Shown here: positions 15,217-23,253 of the stretch, piece by piece
How positions within the stretch are numbered: the first letter of the stretch is position 1
Layout: each line of letters starts with the position of its first letter
DNA from: Arsenicicoccus bolidensis DSM 15745
GTDB taxonomy: Bacteria > Actinomycetota > Actinomycetes > Actinomycetales > Dermatophilaceae
NCBI RefSeq assembly: GCF_000426385.1
Contig: NZ_AUFG01000028.1
Coordinates: 1-49,274 of the forward strand
Reading direction: 5' to 3'
Length of the DNA stretch: 49,274 nucleotides
Translations under genes and position numbers: made by a program
The notes under the pieces: model-generated
Database searches by the model: none
Told to the model about the DNA's origin: nothing
What the model saw: only the letters and a program-made list of their open reading frames with translations

Positions 15217-15404
15217 GAACTCGCACGCACAACAGGCCGTATCCGCAGGCGGGGCGCGCCAGAGGGGGCGTTGTGCGTGCCAGTTCCGAGTGGCGAGGGT
15301 CGGCTGCCGTCCGCAGAGCCGTCGCGCGCCCATCACGGGCACAATCTGCGGGGTCGAAGCAGCAACCGCACGCCCACACCCCATCCACGGGCACAATCTG
15401 CGGG
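15217..15404. repeat. Hairpin and direct repeat in the 235-bp gap before amylosucrase
   Basis: GAACTCGCACGCACAAC (15217-15233) pairs with GTTGTGCGTGCCAGTTC (15270-15286), one mismatch in 17. Further on, CCCATCACGGGCACAATC and CTGCGGG (15329-15352) recur at 15380-15404 with one added C, 51 bp apart. No ORF is convincing here. The last repeat lies 20 nt after the amylosucrase stop. Confidence 0.6.
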
Positions 15405-15424
15405 CGCGACGCACCAACGCCGCG

Positions 15425-17356
15425 TCAGGGGGTGGGGGTGACCCAGCGCTGCTGGTAGGGCTCGAGCGTCAGCTCCCACCACAGGTCGTCGCCCGTGATC
15501 GCGTCGCGCAGCCCCGACAGGGGCCCGAACCGGTCGAAGCCGTGCAACGACACGTGCTGCGGCGACGCCGTGAGGTTGGCGAGCGCCAGCACGTGCCCGC
15601 GCGGGCCGGTCCGCAGCAGCGCGAACACCGCGTCGTTGCCGAGCGAGAGCGCCTCGGTGGAGGTCTGGGCGTGCAGCTGGGGCAGCGCCTGACGGGTGCG
15701 GACGAGCCGCTGCAGCCCACCGAACACCTGCCCCTCGACGGTGGTCGGGTCGTGGCGCCGCTCGGCCGCGACCCAGTCCATCGCGGGCCGGTGGATCCAC
15801 CGGTTGTCCTCGGCCAGAGCGGGGTCCGCGAGGTAGGAGTGGTCGTTGAGCAGGCCGATCTCGTCGCCCATGTAGATCAGCGGGACGCCGCCGAGCACGA
15901 GCACCAGCCCCTGCACCAGCAGGATGCGTCGTATGGCGAGCTCGACCGCCGCCTCGTCCCCCTCCGCCTGGGCTCGCTCCAGCCCGCACAGCGACGCGAG
16001 CGTGCCGGAGATCCGGCGGTCGCGGGTGACGGGGTTCTCCTGGAATACCTCGCCGACCGCCCACGAGCCGGGGTGCGCGCCGGAGTAGAAGTCGGACAGG
16101 AAGGACCGGTGCCAGAAGCCGTCGAGCCCCACGGCGGCGGCGTTGTCGTCGGTGACGGCCCAACCGATGTCGTCGTGCAGGCGGGCATAGGTCAGCCAGG
16201 CGACGCTGGGCGGGATCTGGGGCATGGCCCGCAGGGTGTGGGTGAGCAGCCGGGCGTCGCCCTCGGCGAGCGCCGACCACAGGGCGACCATGTAGACGTT
16301 GTGGTAGGCGAGCTCGCACTCCTTGGCGGTGGCGGCGCCCTGCCCGAGGTAGGGGACGAGGTCCTCGGGCGACACGATCGCCTCGGCGAGCAGGATGACG
16401 CCGGGCATGGCGAGGCGCGTGAGGGCGCGGAACGCCTGCAGGATCAGGTGCGCCTCGGGCTGGTTCTGGCAGGTGGTGCCGAGCCGCTTCCACATGAACG
16501 CCACGGCGTCGAGGCGGACGACCTCGACGCCCGCGTTGCCGAGGTAGCAGATGACGTCGAGCATCTCCTCGAGCACCCGGGGGTTCGCGTAGTTGAGGTC
16601 CCACTGGTAGTCGTTGAAGGTGGTCCAGACCCACTGGCGGATCTCGGGGACCCAGGTGAAGTTGCCGGGCGCGAAGTCGGGGAAGACCTCGGGCAGCGAC
16701 GCCTCCCACCGGTCGGGCTGCTCGCGGTCGGGGTAGAAGAAGTAGTAGTCGCGGTAGGCCAGGTCCTCGGGCGTCGTGCCCGTCACGGCCCGGCGGGCCC
16801 ACTCGTGCTCCCGCGCCGTGTGGTTGCAGACCAGGTCCACGACCAGCGAGACGCCGCGACCGCGCAGGGTGGTGGCGAGCGCGCGGAGCTCGTCCATCGA
16901 GCCGAGACGGGGGTCGGTCGCGCGGTAGTCGCGGACGGCATACCCCCCGTCGTTGGCACCCTCGCGGGGCTCGAGCACCGGCATCAGGTGCAGGTAGCCG
17001 ACCCCGAGCTCACCGAGGTAGTCCAGCCGCCCGGGCAGCGTCGCGAAGGACCCGCTGAACCGGTCGGTGTAGCAGACGTAGCCCACGAGCTCGGAGCGCT
17101 GGAACCAGTCGGGCTGCGAGAGGCGCCGCTCGTCGAGCACCCGCAGCTCCTGCGAGCGCGTCGCGTAGGCCCGCGCGGCGACCGTCACCAGCCGCTCGAG
17201 CACCTGGCCGAGGTCGTGCTCGCCGTACAGCTCGGCGACGGGTCGCAGCACGTCCGCCCACAGCGCCTCCAGGCGCACGTCGAAGATCTGCTGCTCCAGC
17301 GGGCTCAGGTCGAGCCACTCGGGCAGGTCGTGGTGGGCGCGGGGGATGGCAGGCAC
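15425..17356 (-). CDS. Amylosucrase (GH13_4)
   Basis: About 643 residues, the usual amylosucrase length. These enzymes split sucrose, transfer glucose to an alpha-1,4-glucan and release fructose. Family features are visible in order: an N-terminal helical domain, LVGYVCYTDRFSGSF, LHLMPVLEPREGANDGGYAV, VVDLVCNHTAREHEWA, VEVVRLDAVAFMWKRLGTTC with the nucleophile Asp, ILLAEAIV with the acid/base Glu, and YARLHDDIGW with the transition-state Asp pair. GTG 17356 is preferred because CGGAG lies 6 nt upstream; ATG 17401 would add a proline-rich stretch unlike the family. Sucrose hydrolase is a close alternative. There are no obvious sugar-transport neighbours. Confidence 0.9.
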   Translation of the reverse strand: MPAIPRAHHDLPEWLDLSPLEQQIFDVRLEALWADVLRPVAELYGEHDLGQVLERLVTVAARAYATRSQELRVLDERRLSQPDWFQRSELVGYVCYTDRFSGSFATLPGRLDYLGELGVGYLHLMPVLEPREGANDGGYAVRDYRATDPRLGSMDELRALATTLRGRGVSLVVDLVCNHTAREHEWARRAVTGTTPEDLAYRDYYFFYPDREQPDRWEASLPEVFPDFAPGNFTWVPEIRQWVWTTFNDYQWDLNYANPRVLEEMLDVICYLGNAGVEVVRLDAVAFMWKRLGTTCQNQPEAHLILQAFRALTRLAMPGVILLAEAIVSPEDLVPYLGQGAATAKECELAYHNVYMVALWSALAEGDARLLTHTLRAMPQIPPSVAWLTYARLHDDIGWAVTDDNAAAVGLDGFWHRSFLSDFYSGAHPGSWAVGEVFQENPVTRDRRISGTLASLCGLERAQAEGDEAAVELAIRRILLVQGLVLVLGGVPLIYMGDEIGLLNDHSYLADPALAEDNRWIHRPAMDWVAAERRHDPTTVEGQVFGGLQRLVRTRQALPQLHAQTSTEALSLGNDAVFALLRTGPRGHVLALANLTASPQHVSLHGFDRFGPLSGLRDAITGDDLWWELTLEPYQQRWVTPTP

Positions 17357-17457
17357 GTGAACTCCGGGTGACGGGCGGTCGAGCGGGGGACCAAGGGGCA
17401 TCGTTCCACGAGGGGGCGGGTGGCGCACCAGGGGTCCGGGTCGGCGATGATGGGCGG

Positions 17458-19026
17458 GTGAGTGCGACGGAGCATCGTGAGATCGAGCGCAAGTACGACG
17501 TCGAGGCGGGGGCGGCGCTGCCCTCGCTCGTGACCCTGCCGGGCGTGGACCGGGTCGAGCAACGGCCACCGGTCGAGCTCGACGCGATCTATCTCGACAC
17601 CGACGACCTGGCGCTGGCGCGGGCCCGCATCACGCTGCGCCGCCGCACCGGTGGTGGCGACGAGGGCTGGCACCTCAAGCTCCCCGCGCGCAAGGACGTG
17701 CGCCGCGAGCTGCACGCCCCGCTCGGCGACCCGCCGACCGGCGAGGACGGTCAGGAGGACCTCACCCGCCTCGAGGTCCCCGCCGACCTGCTCCCCCACG
17801 TCCTGGCCCACACCCGGGGACGAGCCCTCACCCCGGTCGTGCGGCTCACCAACCAGAGAGTCACCACCGAGCTGTATGCCGGAGACGAGGCGCGGACCTT
17901 CCTCGCCGAGGTGTGCTCCGACACCGTCACCGCCACGCCCCTGCGCGCGGGCGTCGACCCGTCCGCGTGGAGCGAGTGGGAGGTCGAGCTGGTCGACGGG
18001 CCCGTGCCGCTGCTGGACGCCGTGGAGCGGGTCCTGCTGGCGGGCGGCGCCCACCCCGCCGCGGGCCCCTCCAAGCTGGCCCGCGCCCTCGGCCCCCTCG
18101 CCCCGCCGCCGCCGGCCGTGCACACCGTCCCCAAGAAGCCCACCGCCGGCCAGGTCATGATGGCGGCCCTGCAGACCACCGTCGAGCGGCTCAAGGCCGA
18201 GGACGCGGGTGCCCGCACCGGCGCGCCTGACGCCGTCCACCAGATGCGCGTCGCGACCAGGCGGCTGCGCACGCTGCTGTCGACATACGGCCCCCTGCTC
18301 GACGACGAGCTGACCACCCACCTGCGCACCGAGCTCAAGGTGCTGGCCGACACCCTCGGTGGCGCCCGCGACGCCGAGGTGCTGCGCGAGCGGCTGCTCG
18401 CCCTGGTCGAGACCCAGCCGTCCCAGGCGGTGCTCGGCCCGGTCGCCGACCGCATCGACACCGAGCTCGGCAAGGACTACGAGCGCGCCATGACGCGGCT
18501 GCGCCGAGGGCTGGAGCACGAGCGCTACTACGCGCTGCTCGACGAGCTCGACGCCCTGGTCACCGCTCCCCAGACGACGCCGCTCGCCGACGACCCGGCC
18601 CGCCTGGTCGTGCCCCGCCTGCTCGGCCGCGACTGGCGCCGGATGCGCCGCGCCGTCCGTCAGGCCTCGGCGATCGACGACCCGGCCCGCGCCGAGACCG
18701 CGCTGCACGAGGTGCGCAAGGCGGCCAAGCGGCTGCGCTACGCCGCCGAGTCGACCACCGTGGTCCTGGGTCTGCGCGGCAAGCAGCTCGGGAAGTCCAG
18801 CGAGAACCTCGCCGAGGTGCTCGGTGAGCACCAGGACAGCGCCATCACGCAGGAGGCGCTGCGCGACCTCGGCCTGCGGGCCCAGCGGCACGGCGAGAAC
18901 GCCTTCACCTACGGCCGCCTGCAGGGCATCGAGGAGGCGCTGCAGGGCGAGCTCGCGTCCAAGGACTACCGCAAGGCGGTCGGCAAGGTCGCCAAGCGTC
19001 GCCTCAAGGGCTGGAAGCAGGTCTAG
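17458..19026 (+). CDS. CYTH and CHAD domain protein
   Basis: A 522-residue protein. The N-terminal CYTH domain (1 to about 205) carries the ExExK signature as E8-I9-E10-R11-K12 and further acidic and basic strands that form a triphosphate tunnel. The C-terminal CHAD domain (about 235-520) is helical and rich in conserved His/Arg/Lys (VHQMRVATRRLRTLLSTYG, then LHEVRKAAKRLRYAAES). CYTH enzymes hydrolyse triphosphates and CHAD domains bind polyphosphate, so a role in polyphosphate handling is expected. GTG 17458 has GATGAT 6 nt upstream, consistent with leaderless transcription; the longer ORF upstream would add a glycine-rich leader unlike CYTH starts. The next gene begins 6 nt downstream. Confidence 0.95.
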   Translation: MSATEHREIERKYDVEAGAALPSLVTLPGVDRVEQRPPVELDAIYLDTDDLALARARITLRRRTGGGDEGWHLKLPARKDVRRELHAPLGDPPTGEDGQEDLTRLEVPADLLPHVLAHTRGRALTPVVRLTNQRVTTELYAGDEARTFLAEVCSDTVTATPLRAGVDPSAWSEWEVELVDGPVPLLDAVERVLLAGGAHPAAGPSKLARALGPLAPPPPAVHTVPKKPTAGQVMMAALQTTVERLKAEDAGARTGAPDAVHQMRVATRRLRTLLSTYGPLLDDELTTHLRTELKVLADTLGGARDAEVLRERLLALVETQPSQAVLGPVADRIDTELGKDYERAMTRLRRGLEHERYYALLDELDALVTAPQTTPLADDPARLVVPRLLGRDWRRMRRAVRQASAIDDPARAETALHEVRKAAKRLRYAAESTTVVLGLRGKQLGKSSENLAEVLGEHQDSAITQEALRDLGLRAQRHGENAFTYGRLQGIEEALQGELASKDYRKAVGKVAKRRLKGWKQV

Positions 19027-19031
19027 CGGCC

Positions 19032-19868
19032 GTGCTGACCGCGCTCCCGGCAGCCGTGCTGGCCGGGGTGCTCATCGGTGTCGTCATGGGTGCCCTCGGG
19101 GGTGGCGGCGCCGTGCTGCTGGTGCCCGTGCTGGCCTTCGGCTTCGGCGTCGACGCGGTCCCGGCCACCACGATGTCGCTGGTGGCCGTCGGCCTCTCCT
19201 CCCTCGTCTCGGCCTGGTCCTCCGGCCGCCGGAGCCTGGTCGATGCCCGTATGGCGGGGGCCTTCGTCCTGTGCGGGGTGCTCGGATCGGCCCTGGGGAC
19301 CCGGCTGTCGCACCTGGTGGACGGGGACCTGCTGCTGGCGATGTTCGGCGGGCTGCTGCTGGTCATCGCGGCGCTGATGGTGCGCCGCGGGCGGGACGCC
19401 GGGGCCTCCGACCCGGGGGTACCCGTCCACCGGGGCCAGCCTGACGTGATGCTGGTCGGCGCGGCTGCTCCGGCGGGGTCGCACCGGGTGGCGCACCGCA
19501 CCCGGTGGGGGCGTCTGGTGGGCGCGGCGACCGGGGTGAGCCTGCTGACCGGGTTCTTCGGCGTGGGCGGAGGCTTCGCGATCGTGCCGGCGCTGACGCT
19601 GCTGCTGCGGGTGCCGATGCGCGTGGCGGTGGGCACGTCCCTGCTGGTCATCGCGGGGAACTGCCTCACGTCCCTGGTCTGGCGGTGGCCCACCCTCGCG
19701 CGGCTGGACTGGCCGCTGACCGTCGCGCTGACGGTGTCGATGGTCGTGGGCGGCCTGCTCGGTGGGCGGGTGGGACGCCGCGTGCCCGCACCCCGGCTGC
19801 AGCTGGCGTTCGGCATACTCCTCGTGCTCGTCGCCGCGGTCACCCTGGTGCAGACCCTGCGCACCTAG
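19032..19868 (+). CDS. TauE/SafE family membrane transporter
   Basis: A 278-residue permease with two repeats of about four membrane segments and the family glycine motifs GALGGGGAVLLVPVL near the start and GFFGVGGGFAIVPALTLLL at the start of the second half. The halves are separated by a hydrophilic loop (about 118-160). TauE/SafE proteins move sulfite, sulfoacetate and other small anions. GTG 19032 lies 6 nt after the CYTH-CHAD stop, so the two are probably co-transcribed; a shared function is not evident. The substrate is unknown. Confidence 0.9.
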   Translation: MLTALPAAVLAGVLIGVVMGALGGGGAVLLVPVLAFGFGVDAVPATTMSLVAVGLSSLVSAWSSGRRSLVDARMAGAFVLCGVLGSALGTRLSHLVDGDLLLAMFGGLLLVIAALMVRRGRDAGASDPGVPVHRGQPDVMLVGAAAPAGSHRVAHRTRWGRLVGAATGVSLLTGFFGVGGGFAIVPALTLLLRVPMRVAVGTSLLVIAGNCLTSLVWRWPTLARLDWPLTVALTVSMVVGGLLGGRVGRRVPAPRLQLAFGILLVLVAAVTLVQTLRT

Positions 19869-19869
19869 C

Positions 19870-19928
19870 GTTATGAGGTTTAGGTCGGTTTATTTGATCT
19901 GGATAAACCGCTATAACTCTTGTAAAGT
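19870..19928 (+). promoter_or_regulatory. AT-rich promoter and inverted repeat before the AAA ATPase gene
   Basis: CGGTTTAT, 9 nt, ATAAACCG (19886-19910) is a perfect inverted repeat, with outer arms GTTAT/ATAAC at 19870 and 19913. TAAAGT (19923-19928) lies exactly 6 nt before ATG 19935, the leaderless arrangement seen elsewhere in the window. The stretch is far richer in A and T than its surroundings. An operator for a regulator, or the ATPase itself, is possible. Confidence 0.5.
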
Positions 19929-19987
19929 ACGTCGATGAAGGCGCTCACGAACCCTTACACACCCAATGCTGGGGCTAAGCGCAGGCT

Positions 19988-21148
19988 GTGGTCGGCCGCG
20001 ACGACCAGCTGGAGTCGTTCACCTTGCTGCTGGCCCGCATCGAGGCCGGTCGGACCGAACAATCCATGATCATCACCGGGCTCCGCGGCGTCGGGAAGAC
20101 GGTACTCCTCGGTCAGTTCAGGACGAAGGCACTCGAGCGGGACTGGGTCGTGGTGGAGCTCGAGGTCAGCAAGAACGATGAGTCCGAGTTCCGGCGAGAC
20201 ATGGCCTCACGCCTACGCACTGCGCTCTTCGAACTCTCCCCGAGGGCGAGGTGGACCGAGCGATTTCGTCACGCTGCTGCTGTTCTGCAGTCCTTCACCC
20301 TCAGCGTGGATGCCAAGGGCACGTGGTCCGCGGGCCTTGACGTGGACGCGGTCGAGGGATTTGCGGACCACCAGAACCTGGCCCTGGATCTTACGGACGT
20401 CTTCCTCGCCATCGGTCAGGCCGCGTCAGAGGGTGGGCGGGGCGTCGTACTGCTGTTCGACGAGATCCAGTTCCTCAACAAGCAACAGCTCGAGGCGGTC
20501 ATCGAGGCACTCCACAAGATGGTTCAGCGCAAACTGCCTATCACGCTGGTCGGCGCCGGCCTGCCGCAGATCGCCGAGCTGGCGGGTGACGCGAAGTCCT
20601 ATGCGGAGCGGTTGTTCACGTTCCCTGCCATCGACGTCCTTGCGCCAGAGGACGCTCGCACTGCTCTATCCCGCCCTGCGCAGGACGAAGGAGCGCGATA
20701 CACGGATGAGGCGTTGAGCGAAGCCGTCACCATCACCGGCGGCTATCCGTACTTCCTGCAGGAGCTGGGCTACGCAGTGTGGACGGTGGCCGAAGGTCCC
20801 GTCATCAGCCGAGACGACGTCCTGGCAGCCGTGCCCGGCTACGAAGCAAAACTGGACGAGTCCTTCTTTCGCGTCAGACTCGACCGCGCTACAGCCTTGC
20901 AGCGCTCTTACTTGCGGGCGATGGCCCAGCTCGGGCCTCAGCCCCACAAGGCGTCCGATGTTGCTGAGGTCATGCGGAGAACGTCGCAGAACCTCGCACC
21001 GACACGCGCCGAGCTCATCAACATGGGTCTGCTGTACACCCCCGAGCACGGCTATGCGGCCTTCACGGTTCCTCACTTCGATCGATTCATCATGCGCGCG
21101 GTGCCAGTTCTCGATGTTCCGCCGTTGCGGCGGCACAGCAGGCGCTAG
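19988..21148 (+). CDS. AAA ATPase (Orc1/Cdc6-like), N terminus separated by a one-base frameshift
   Basis: A 386-residue P-loop ATPase with Walker A GLRGVGKTVLL near 33-43, Walker B VVLLFDEIQFL near 150-160, an arginine-rich lid and a C-terminal winged-helix-like part (KASDVAEVMRRTSQNLAPTR). It lacks neighbours that would show its job; related ATPases act in DNA binding, defence or mobile-element functions. The likely original start is ATG 19935, which reads MKALTNPYTPNAGAK, a typical beginning for this family, but it is one base out of frame with VVGRDDQLESF. Adding one base after AAG near 19978 would join them. Translation from GTG 19988 would omit about 20 residues. Codon use is less GC-rich than neighbours, suggesting transfer. 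Confidence 0.75.
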   Translation: MVGRDDQLESFTLLLARIEAGRTEQSMIITGLRGVGKTVLLGQFRTKALERDWVVVELEVSKNDESEFRRDMASRLRTALFELSPRARWTERFRHAAAVLQSFTLSVDAKGTWSAGLDVDAVEGFADHQNLALDLTDVFLAIGQAASEGGRGVVLLFDEIQFLNKQQLEAVIEALHKMVQRKLPITLVGAGLPQIAELAGDAKSYAERLFTFPAIDVLAPEDARTALSRPAQDEGARYTDEALSEAVTITGGYPYFLQELGYAVWTVAEGPVISRDDVLAAVPGYEAKLDESFFRVRLDRATALQRSYLRAMAQLGPQPHKASDVAEVMRRTSQNLAPTRAELINMGLLYTPEHGYAAFTVPHFDRFIMRAVPVLDVPPLRRHSRR

Positions 21149-21279
21149 TGGCCGAGTCGCGCGAAGGACTCGGCGTTGGATCCCAGGCCCGTTGGCGCAG
21201 GAGTCTCAGACGTGGCCCGGCCATGAGCGTCTTGAACGTGGGTGATAGGACTGGAGACCACCCCTCAGGAGGAGACGCC

Positions 21280-21714
21280 ATGTCCGAGCACAGTCGCACC
21301 ATCACCGTCCACGCGCCCGCCGACGTCACCTTCGGGTACCTCAGCGACGCACGGCACCTGCCGGACTTCATGCCGCGGATGCGTCGCGTGGAGCCGCACG
21401 ACGACGGCACCGTGACGGTCACCGCGGTCGTGACCCCCGACGGCACGCGCGAGCTCGAGGTGCAGGGGACGGCCTGGCTCGAGGTCGACCAGGAGGCGCG
21501 GGCGATGCGCTGGGGCTCGGAGCGGCACAGCTATCGCGGCTCCCTGACCGTCGAGGGCGACGTGGAGAGCGACGTCGAGGGCGACATCGAGGGCGACGCG
21601 GAGTCGACGGTCGAGATCAGCCTGAGCACCGAGCACGGCGACCCCGCCACCATCGACGCCGGGCTGGACCGGGCGCTCGAGGCGATCGCCGCGCGCATCG
21701 AGGCGCGCGCCTGA
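21280..21714 (+). CDS. SRPBCC (START/Bet v1-like) family protein with an acidic repeat
   Basis: A 144-residue protein. The opening SRTITVHAPADVTFGYLSDARHLPDFMP is the usual first strand and helix of polyketide-cyclase-like SRPBCC proteins, which bind hydrophobic ligands. The C-terminal helix is DRALEAIAARIEARA. Between them lies a run of VEGD, VESD, VEGD, IEGD and AES units encoded by 12-nt repeats, probably a local expansion extending a loop. ATG 21280 follows AGGAGGAGACGCC, a strong ribosome site. Its stop abuts the stop of the opposing gene with no gap. Ligand and pathway are unknown. Confidence 0.85.
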   Translation: MSEHSRTITVHAPADVTFGYLSDARHLPDFMPRMRRVEPHDDGTVTVTAVVTPDGTRELEVQGTAWLEVDQEARAMRWGSERHSYRGSLTVEGDVESDVEGDIEGDAESTVEISLSTEHGDPATIDAGLDRALEAIAARIEARA

Positions 21715-23064
21715 CTACTCGGGGTAGCCCTCGAGCGGGAGCTGCCCCGCGGTCACCTTGGCCTGTTCCTCGCGTTCCTCCTCGGTGGGCGGGAGGGGCA
21801 GGTGCACCGCCCGCAGCGTGGCGTTGGCGAAGGCCACGATCGGCACGGCGAACAACGCGCCGGCCACCCCCGCGACCGACGTCCCCGCGAGGACGGCCAG
21901 GGCCACCCCGAGCGGGTGGACCTCGACGTTGCGGCTCATGATGAGCGGCTGCAGCAGGTGCGCCTCGAGCTGCACGAGGACGACGATCGTGATGGCGACG
22001 ACCGTGGCCGCGGCAGGTCCGTGCTCGATGAGGCTGACGATGATGCAGAAGATCCCGGTCACCGTCATGCCGATCAGCGGGATGAACGACCCGACGAAGA
22101 TCAGGACCGACAGCGCCAGCGCCAGGGGCACCTCGAGGACGTGCAGGACGACGTAGATCGTGGTCGCGTGCAGCGTCGCGATGATCGTCACGCCGCGCAT
22201 GTAGCCGCCGAGCGTGTGCCACCCGACGCGACCGACCTGGTCGATGCGGCGGCGCGAGCTCGTCGGCAGCAGGCCGAGCACCCAGCGCCAGATGACCTCG
22301 CCGTCACGCAGCAGGAAGAACGTGCTCAGCAGGAGCAGCAACCCGCCCGCGATGACGTGCGAGAGCGTGGACAAGGTGGTGATCGCGCCGGTCACGAGCG
22401 TGCCCTGGTTCTTGGAGATGGTGTCCGAGAGCTCCTGGATGTACTTCTCGACCTGGGAGTCGCTCAGGCGCAGCGGCCCCTCGCGCAGCCACCGGCTCGC
22501 GTCGTCGAGGAACTGGGTGAACTGCTCCGTCATACGAGGCGCGTTGGCGGAGATCTGCAGCGCCACGAACGTCCCGATCGCCCCGATCACCGCGATGCCG
22601 AGCAGCAGCGCCAGGAAGGCCGCCAGCGAGTGTGGGACGTGCGCCCCGCGGTGCAGCCGCCGCTGGACGGGGCCGAGCACGGCCGTGAGCAGCAGGGCGA
22701 CGACGAAGGGGATCGTGACGATGGGGACGGCCGCCAGCGCCTGGGCGACGAGATAGACCGCCGCGACGATCAGCAGCAGCCGCCAGCTCCAGGCCGCCGC
22801 GACCCGCACCCCACGGGGGACCGGGTCGGACTCGGGGCGCGTGGGCTCGGGCATGGTGACGTGCACGGTCGTGGACATCGGCTCGTGCTGGCCGGCGGCC
22901 GTGCTCCCCCACTGCGAGGGTGGCGGCGCGTCGAGCCGGGCTCGGACGGTGCGCGTGATCGAGCCCACCGCGCCGCGCAACCGGCCCGCCTCGCCGCTCG
23001 GAGGGGTGCCTCCGCCATCGGCCTCGCGGCCACCGTCGCGCGGCTGCGCGTCGTCGTGCTCCAT
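21715..23064 (-). CDS. AI-2E (TqsA/PerM) family permease
   Basis: About 449 residues. A charged N-terminal cytoplasmic tail of about 90 residues precedes roughly eight membrane segments, with the family order of two early segments, a large amphipathic region (about 190-250, ALQISANAPRMTEQFTQFLD) and a conserved block SVLIFVGSFIPLIGMTVTG. PerM-type proteins are membrane carriers; some influence autoinducer-2 or sodium/proton exchange, so the substrate is open. ATG 23064 is chosen because AGAGGACTGAC precedes it; ATG 23103 would add 13 residues and lacks a ribosome site. The tandem 50-bp repeat lies upstream, between this gene and the end of the phospholipase-like gene. Confidence 0.88.
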   Translation of the reverse strand: MEHDDAQPRDGGREADGGGTPPSGEAGRLRGAVGSITRTVRARLDAPPPSQWGSTAAGQHEPMSTTVHVTMPEPTRPESDPVPRGVRVAAAWSWRLLLIVAAVYLVAQALAAVPIVTIPFVVALLLTAVLGPVQRRLHRGAHVPHSLAAFLALLLGIAVIGAIGTFVALQISANAPRMTEQFTQFLDDASRWLREGPLRLSDSQVEKYIQELSDTISKNQGTLVTGAITTLSTLSHVIAGGLLLLLSTFFLLRDGEVIWRWVLGLLPTSSRRRIDQVGRVGWHTLGGYMRGVTIIATLHATTIYVVLHVLEVPLALALSVLIFVGSFIPLIGMTVTGIFCIIVSLIEHGPAAATVVAITIVVLVQLEAHLLQPLIMSRNVEVHPLGVALAVLAGTSVAGVAGALFAVPIVAFANATLRAVHLPLPPTEEEREEQAKVTAGQLPLEGYPE

Positions 23065-23140
23065 GTCAGTCCTCTCGTCCCCCGCCTGGCCTTCGCCAGT
23101 CATTGTGCCCGGCCCAGCCTGTGAGTCCCCTGCCGGATCT

Positions 23141-23249
23141 ACCTGAGGTCGTCACAGGCGCCTGGCGGGCGAACCCAGGCCGATGTGCCTACCTCAGGTG
23201 GTCACATCAGCCTGGCGTGCTAACCCAGGCCGATGTGACGACCTGAGGT
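23141..23249. repeat. Double hairpin with 50-bp period (CATCAGCCTGGCG family)
   Basis: ACCTGAGGT (23141), ACCTCAGGT (23191) and ACCTGAGGT (23241) recur at exactly 50 bp and pair alternately, so the middle element can close either a left or a right hairpin. Each unit contains a CCTGG/CCAGG stem. The second carries CATCAGCCTGGCG, 13 nt, CGATG, the same spacing as in the array at 181-330. The array ends 4 nt before the stop codon of the minus-strand phospholipase-like gene, the shared flank GGTAGGTCTAG including that stop. Confidence 0.85.
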
Positions 23250-23253
23250 AGGT

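Noticed and set aside
15170-15394. Upstream extension of the AbiEi-like gene to 15394
   Set aside because: It would read through a complete promoter, a palindromic operator and a hairpin; the ATG at 15169 is the leaderless start.
17368-17457. Earlier start for the CYTH-CHAD protein
   Set aside because: The added residues are Gly-rich and unlike CYTH starts, and GTG 17458 has a -10 hexamer 6 nt upstream.
23104-23140. Start of the AI-2E permease at 23103
   Set aside because: ATG 23064 has a proper ribosome site and 23103 does not; the extra residues are not conserved-looking.
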